Shown one piece after another: positions 60,514 through 64,000 of a stretch of DNA of 64,000 nt. Source of the stretch: Oerskovia sp042887685 (GTDB taxonomy: Bacteria; Actinomycetota; Actinomycetes; Actinomycetales; Cellulomonadaceae); NCBI RefSeq assembly GCF_042887685.1, contig NZ_JBHVOS010000002.1, positions 124,001-188,000 of the forward strand. The letters run 5' to 3'. The stretch's first letter is position 1; the number at the start of each line of letters is the position of its first letter. Under the pieces are notes generated by a model. It ran no database searches, was not told where the DNA came from, and saw only the letters and a list, made by a program, of their open reading frames with translations. A program made the translations under genes and the position numbers.

Positions 60514-60888
60514 CTAGTCGACGTCCCACTGCTCGGCGCGCTCGTCCCCCTGCCCGAGGTCTGCTCCGCGCGCCGCGACCTCGGCGACGGCCGCGGCCGC
60601 GATGCCCTCGGTGAGGAGCGCCCCGGCGACGACGAAGAACAGGACGTCCGTGGCGCCGTCGGGGCCCAGGAGGCTCCCGACGACCGCGAGGACCGTCACC
60701 AGCGCCGCCCCCGGCAGCACCACCGTGAGCGCGGCGCGGTGCCCCGCGATCCACGCCGCGTCGCTGCGCTGGGTCGCGGGCGTGCGGATCCCGATCAGGC
60801 CGTTGCGGGTCATCCGGTCGGTGGCCCCGAGCCAGGCGAGCCACGCGACCAGGAGCGCGACGGCGACGATGATCCAGACAGCGAGCAC
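60514..60888 (-). CDS. SdpI-family membrane protein
   Basis: This 124-residue protein has an N-terminal membrane segment, the SdpI-family core GIRTPATQRSDAAWIAGHRAA (about 38-58), two further membrane segments and an acidic C-terminus. SdpI gives immunity to the SdpC toxin in Bacillus; most actinobacterial relatives have no known role. The GTG at 60888 has GAGGAGG upstream, which excludes a longer start. It converges on cebR with only 10 bases between stops and no hairpin. Confidence 0.85.
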   Translation of the reverse strand: MLAVWIIVAVALLVAWLAWLGATDRMTRNGLIGIRTPATQRSDAAWIAGHRAALTVVLPGAALVTVLAVVGSLLGPDGATDVLFFVVAGALLTEGIAAAAVAEVAARGADLGQGDERAEQWDVD

Positions 60889-60963
60889 GGGGCCTCCTCG
60901 ACGAGGTCTGCAGTGCGCCGCGGTCGGCGGGCGAGGCCGGTGGGGGCCGCGGGGGCACGCCAC

Positions 60964-61173
60964 GAGCCTAGGGCGAACCGCGCGCGTCGTGGGAGAGCCG
61001 CTCCCTCGTCCGTGCTGCGTCGCCGAACCGTCACGCTTGTGAAAGTTCTCACAATTGTGCTCGGTGAGTCGCGCGTCACATCACCGTACCGTCGAGGCAC
61101 GTCGTGCCACCGCTGACCCGAGCCTGCCCGGGACCGCACCACGACCCCTGACGACAGGCCGGAAGGACACGAC
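60964..61173 (+). promoter_or_regulatory. Regulatory region before nrdG
   Basis: This stretch holds the CRP/FNR-type palindrome at 61037-61054 and an overlapping CACAATTGTG palindrome at 61050-61059. A GGAAGGA ribosome site precedes the ATG. No clear -10 element is seen. Confidence 0.5.
61037..61054. promoter_or_regulatory. CRP/FNR-type binding palindrome
   Basis: TTGTGA and TCACAA are perfect inverted repeats 6 bases apart, containing the full CRP/GlxR consensus TGTGA-N6-TCACA. It lies 120 bases before nrdG, a gene needed without oxygen, so an oxygen- or cAMP-responsive CRP/FNR-family regulator is likely. Confidence 0.7.
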
Positions 61174-61902
61174 ATGACCGCCACCGCAGGCTCGTCCGAG
61201 AAGCGCGCGCTCCTCCCCCTCGTGATCGCGGGCCTGACCACGTTCTCGACCGTCGACTGGCCGGGCCGGCGCGTCGCGACAGTCTTCCTCCAGGGCTGCC
61301 CGTGGCGCTGCACCTACTGCCACAACCCGGACCTCGTCACGTACGCACCCCGCGACGCCGACGGGCCGATCCCCTGGACCGACGTCCTGGCGTTCCTCGG
61401 GAAGCGGCGGGGACTCCTCGACGGGGTCGTCTTCTCGGGCGGCGAACCGACCCTCCACGCCGCCCTCCCGGCGGCGATCGCCGACGTGCGGGAGCTGGGC
61501 CTCGGCGTCGGGCTGCACACCGGGGGTGCGTGGCCCGTGCGGCTCGAGCACGTCCTGCCGCTCGTCGACTGGGTGGGTCTCGACATCAAGGACCTGCCCG
61601 ACCAGTACGCACGCGTCACCGGAGCCGCCCCGTCGGGCGGGGCCGCCTACCGCTCGCTGGCGGCCTTGCAGGGCTCCGGAGTCGCGCACGAGGTGCGGAC
61701 CACCGTGGACCCGACCGTGCACTCCCGCGACGACGTCCTCGAGCTCTGCGGGCAGCTGTCGGCGCTGGGGGTGCGGGGACACGTGCTCCAGGAGGCGCGC
61801 CCGGTCGGCACCCGCCCGGAGTACGCCGCCGCGCTCGCCGGCCGCCGGCTGTCCGACGTGCTGGACGACGAGGACCTCCCCCAGCTCCGGCGGCGCACCT
61901 GA
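61174..61902 (+). CDS. nrdG: Anaerobic ribonucleotide reductase activating enzyme (radical SAM)
   Basis: This 242-residue radical SAM enzyme has the 4Fe-4S motif C42-x3-C46-x2-C49 in GCPWRCTYCHNPD, the SAM-binding FSGGEPTL, and LDIKDLP. It fits the NrdG-like group that puts a glycyl radical on anaerobic ribonucleotide reductase NrdD. nrdD is not next to it in this window, although it usually precedes nrdG. Another glycyl-radical activase role cannot be excluded. It ends at a hairpin shared with putA. Confidence 0.85.
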   Translation: MTATAGSSEKRALLPLVIAGLTTFSTVDWPGRRVATVFLQGCPWRCTYCHNPDLVTYAPRDADGPIPWTDVLAFLGKRRGLLDGVVFSGGEPTLHAALPAAIADVRELGLGVGLHTGGAWPVRLEHVLPLVDWVGLDIKDLPDQYARVTGAAPSGGAAYRSLAALQGSGVAHEVRTTVDPTVHSRDDVLELCGQLSALGVRGHVLQEARPVGTRPEYAAALAGRRLSDVLDDEDLPQLRRRT

Positions 61903-61928
61903 TCGCGCCTCCGGACCACCTCGTGCCA

Positions 61929-61960
61929 GAACCAGCGTGACCCCTGGGTCACGCTGGTTC
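61929..61960. terminator. Bidirectional hairpin between nrdG and putA
   Basis: Arms 61929-61943 and 61946-61960 pair over 15 bases. The central bases form a tight turn; in practice about 14 pairs with a 4-base loop. Confidence 0.82.
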
Positions 61961-61976
61961 CGACACGTCCGGGGGC

Positions 61977-64000
61977 CTAGCGCGTCACGTGCCCGAAGCG
62001 GTGCATCGTGCGGCTGATCGCCTGCTCGCGCAGGACCGTGAGCAGCTCGCGCCGACCGCTCGCGAGGACCGGGTGGTCCAGCACGGTCACGTCGCCCACG
62101 TGGCCGGCCGCGGCCTCACGCAGCCCGGGTGCCGAGCCCACGACGCGCACCCGCCCCGTGACCTCGCCCCGCGCCACGGCCGCGGCGAACGCCTCGTGGC
62201 TCGCTGCCGACGGGCCGTCTGCACGGCTCACCACGACCGGCACCCCGGCCGTGCGTGCCGCCGACAGCACACGCTCGACCTCGGCCTCCGCGGCGTCAGC
62301 ACCGACACGGACCGTCAGGACGTCGACCGGCCGGTACCGGAACACGTTCGACTCGACGTGCAGGCCCGACGGGTCGTGCTCGACGGCGAACTCGTGCGCC
62401 CACCAGCGGGCGTCGTCGGCCCGGGCCCACGCGAGCCACGCCTCGGGCGAGGCCTCGCGCGCGGGGACGGCTCCGGCGTCGGGCACGCTGCCCGCGGCCG
62501 GACCCGCACCGACCGCGTCGCTCCACGTGCCGAGCTCAGCCACGTAGTTGGGACCGCCCGCCTTGGCGCCCGGGCCCACGGCCGAGCGCTTCCAGCCGCC
62601 GAACGACTGGCGCTGCACGATCGCGCCCGTGATGACGCGGTTGACGTAGGCGTTGCCGACCTGGACGCGGTCGAGCCAGGTGTCCACCTCGGTGTCGTCG
62701 AGGCTGTGGATGCCGCCCGTGAGGCCGAACGAGACCGCGTTCTGCAGCTCGATCGCCTCGTCGAGCGTCGCGGCCGTCATGATCCCGAGCACCGGGCCGA
62801 ACGCCTCGGTGAGGTGGAAGAACGAGCCGGGCGCGACGCCCGAGCGCAGGCCCGGGGTCCACAGGCGCCCTGCGGCGTCGAGGCGGCGCGGCGCGACGAG
62901 CCACTGCTCGCCCGGTTCGAGCGTCGTCAGGGCGCGCAGCAGCTTGTCGCCGGGAGCCTCCGTGAGCGGGCCCATGGTCGTCGAGACGTCCGTGGCCGGG
63001 CCCACCGCGAGCGAACGGACCGCGTCGACGAGCTGGACCTGGAACCGGCGTCCGGTCTCGGTGCGCGGGTCACCGACCGAACCCACGAGGATCACGAGCG
63101 AGGCCGCGGAGCACTTCTGGCCCGCGTGCCCGAACGCCGAGCGCACGACGTCGGCCGCCGCGAGGTCGAGGTCCGCCGAGGGCGTCACGACGATCGCGTT
63201 CTTGCCCGAGGTCTCGGCGAGCACGTCCAGGTCGGGGCGCCACGACGCGAACATCTGCGCGGTCTCGATGGCCCCGGTGAGGATCACGCGGGCCACGCCC
63301 TCGTGCGTCACGAGGTGGCGGCCCAGGTCGCCGTCGGGCACGCGCGAGAGCTGCACGACGTCGCGCACGGCCTCGGCCGTCAGGCCGCTCCCCGCCGGCG
63401 CGTCCGCCACGGCGTCCGCGAGCCCCGCGCGGATCGCGTCGACCGCGACCTCGAGGCAGCGCGGCGTCGCGGGGGCGGGCTTCGCGATCACGGCCGAGCC
63501 GGCCGCGAGCGCCGCGACGATCCCGCCCACGGGGATCGCGACCGGGAAGTTCCACGGCGGGGTCACGAGGGTCACGCCGTCGGGTGTGAAGGTCGCGCCG
63601 GGGACCTGGTCGAGGGCCTCGGCGGACTGCGCGTAGTAGCTCGCGAAGTCGACGGCCTCGCTGACCTCGGGGTCGGCCTCGGCGACGGTCTTGCCGGGCT
63701 CGTGCACCATGGCGGTCACGAGGTCGGTGCGGGCCTCCTCGAGCCGGGCCGCCACGGCACGCAGCGCGCGGGCCCGGTCCGCGGGGGCGACCTGCGCCCA
63801 GGCCGCGGTGGCCCGGCCGGCGCGCGCGACGACGTCGTCCACCTCGTCCGTGCTGGTCACCACGGGCGACTGCGCGGGCACGAACCCGGAGTCCGGTCCG
63901 ACGATCCGCGCGGCCCAGGCGCGGTGGGCCGCGACGGCAGGGTCGGTGTCGGACGCGTTGCGGAACCCGGCCGCGGCCCTCCCGCCCTGCGCAGATCCGA
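61977..64000 (-). CDS. putA: Proline catabolism enzyme PutA, P5C dehydrogenase part (5' end off right edge)
   Basis: The minus-strand frame is open to base 64000 and reads through the apparent start at 63881; upstream codons read GFRNASDTDPAVAAHRAWAARI, typical PutA linker sequence. The aldehyde dehydrogenase domain has PPWNFPVAIPVGG, the cofactor segment AETSGKNAIVVTPSADLDLAAADVV, and the catalytic Cys in FGHAGQKCSAASLVI. EAFGPVLGI and SFGGWKRSAVGPG follow. About 200 further residues after the dehydrogenase domain resemble the C-terminal domain of longer PutA proteins. The enzyme oxidises proline to glutamate; the proline dehydrogenase domain should lie beyond the window. Confidence 0.9.
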   Translation of the reverse strand, partial: GSAQGGRAAAGFRNASDTDPAVAAHRAWAARIVGPDSGFVPAQSPVVTSTDEVDDVVARAGRATAAWAQVAPADRARALRAVAARLEEARTDLVTAMVHEPGKTVAEADPEVSEAVDFASYYAQSAEALDQVPGATFTPDGVTLVTPPWNFPVAIPVGGIVAALAAGSAVIAKPAPATPRCLEVAVDAIRAGLADAVADAPAGSGLTAEAVRDVVQLSRVPDGDLGRHLVTHEGVARVILTGAIETAQMFASWRPDLDVLAETSGKNAIVVTPSADLDLAAADVVRSAFGHAGQKCSAASLVILVGSVGDPRTETGRRFQVQLVDAVRSLAVGPATDVSTTMGPLTEAPGDKLLRALTTLEPGEQWLVAPRRLDAAGRLWTPGLRSGVAPGSFFHLTEAFGPVLGIMTAATLDEAIELQNAVSFGLTGGIHSLDDTEVDTWLDRVQVGNAYVNRVITGAIVQRQSFGGWKRSAVGPGAKAGGPNYVAELGTWSDAVGAGPAAGSVPDAGAVPAREASPEAWLAWARADDARWWAHEFAVEHDPSGLHVESNVFRYRPVDVLTVRVGADAAEAEVERVLSAARTAGVPVVVSRADGPSAASHEAFAAAVARGEVTGRVRVVGSAPGLREAAAGHVGDVTVLDHPVLASGRRELLTVLREQAISRTMHRFGHVTR

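Noticed and set aside
60990..61006. GGGAG/CTCCC inverted repeat before nrdG, resembling a CebR site
   Set aside because: The half-sites are 5 bases apart, whereas the CebR operator has no gap, so the spacing does not fit.

Overview
The window is dense, high-GC DNA (a hand count gives 44 G/C of 60 at 48661-48720). Two WhiB-family regulators, many leaderless genes, a TIGR03089 protein, an LCP ligase, PdtaS and EccC-like proteins, and a CebR-type cellobiose operon together point to an actinobacterium. A cellulose-degrading Micrococcales member (Cellulomonadaceae or Promicromonosporaceae type) fits best; this is inferred from gene content, not from a marker gene.

Region 1 (1 to about 30.2 kb) is a large cell-surface polysaccharide locus. 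It holds all four dTDP-L-rhamnose genes (rmlA, rmlC, rmlB, rmlD), about eight glycosyltransferases, and a Wzx-type flippase. It also has a complete Wzm/Wzt ABC exporter, a RgpF-family rhamnan protein, sugar-nucleotide epimerases, a SAM methyltransferase, and an acyltransferase-3/SGNH pair for O-acetylation. Two DUF2142 membrane proteins, a DUF2304 protein, a GtrB-like glycosyltransferase and a GtrA protein suggest GtrABC-like side-chain decoration. A WhiB2-like regulator and a TIGR03089 protein sit near the left end. A very large membrane glycosyltransferase runs off the left edge.

Region 2 (30.4-40 kb) carries a lipoprotein coupled to a secreted protein with nine LGFP repeats, an LCP-family ligase, purE-purK, a second GtrA protein, and an OmpR-type two-component system. 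Region 3 (40-52 kb) has a NarL-type two-component system followed by a MacB-like ABC exporter. It then has a 1535-residue EccC/EssC-like triple-ATPase with no visible ESX partners, a convergent membrane protein overlapping its 3' end, and whiB1.

Region 4 (52-64 kb) contains the PdtaS sensor kinase, a DUF2505 protein and a cello-oligosaccharide operon (cebEFG, GH1 beta-glucosidase, cebR). The operon promoter carries three CebR/CelR-like operators. Next come a SdpI-family protein, an anaerobic ribonucleotide reductase activase (nrdG) with a consensus CRP/FNR-type palindrome upstream, and the 3' part of putA running off the right edge.

A recurring feature is a -10-like hexamer (TAnnnT or nAnnnT) only 6-8 bases before the start codon in more than ten genes, which implies leaderless transcription. 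Many operon junctions are 4-base ATGA or GTGA overlaps. Most transcription units end in long perfect GC-rich hairpins. I saw no tRNA, rRNA, insertion sequence or CRISPR array.
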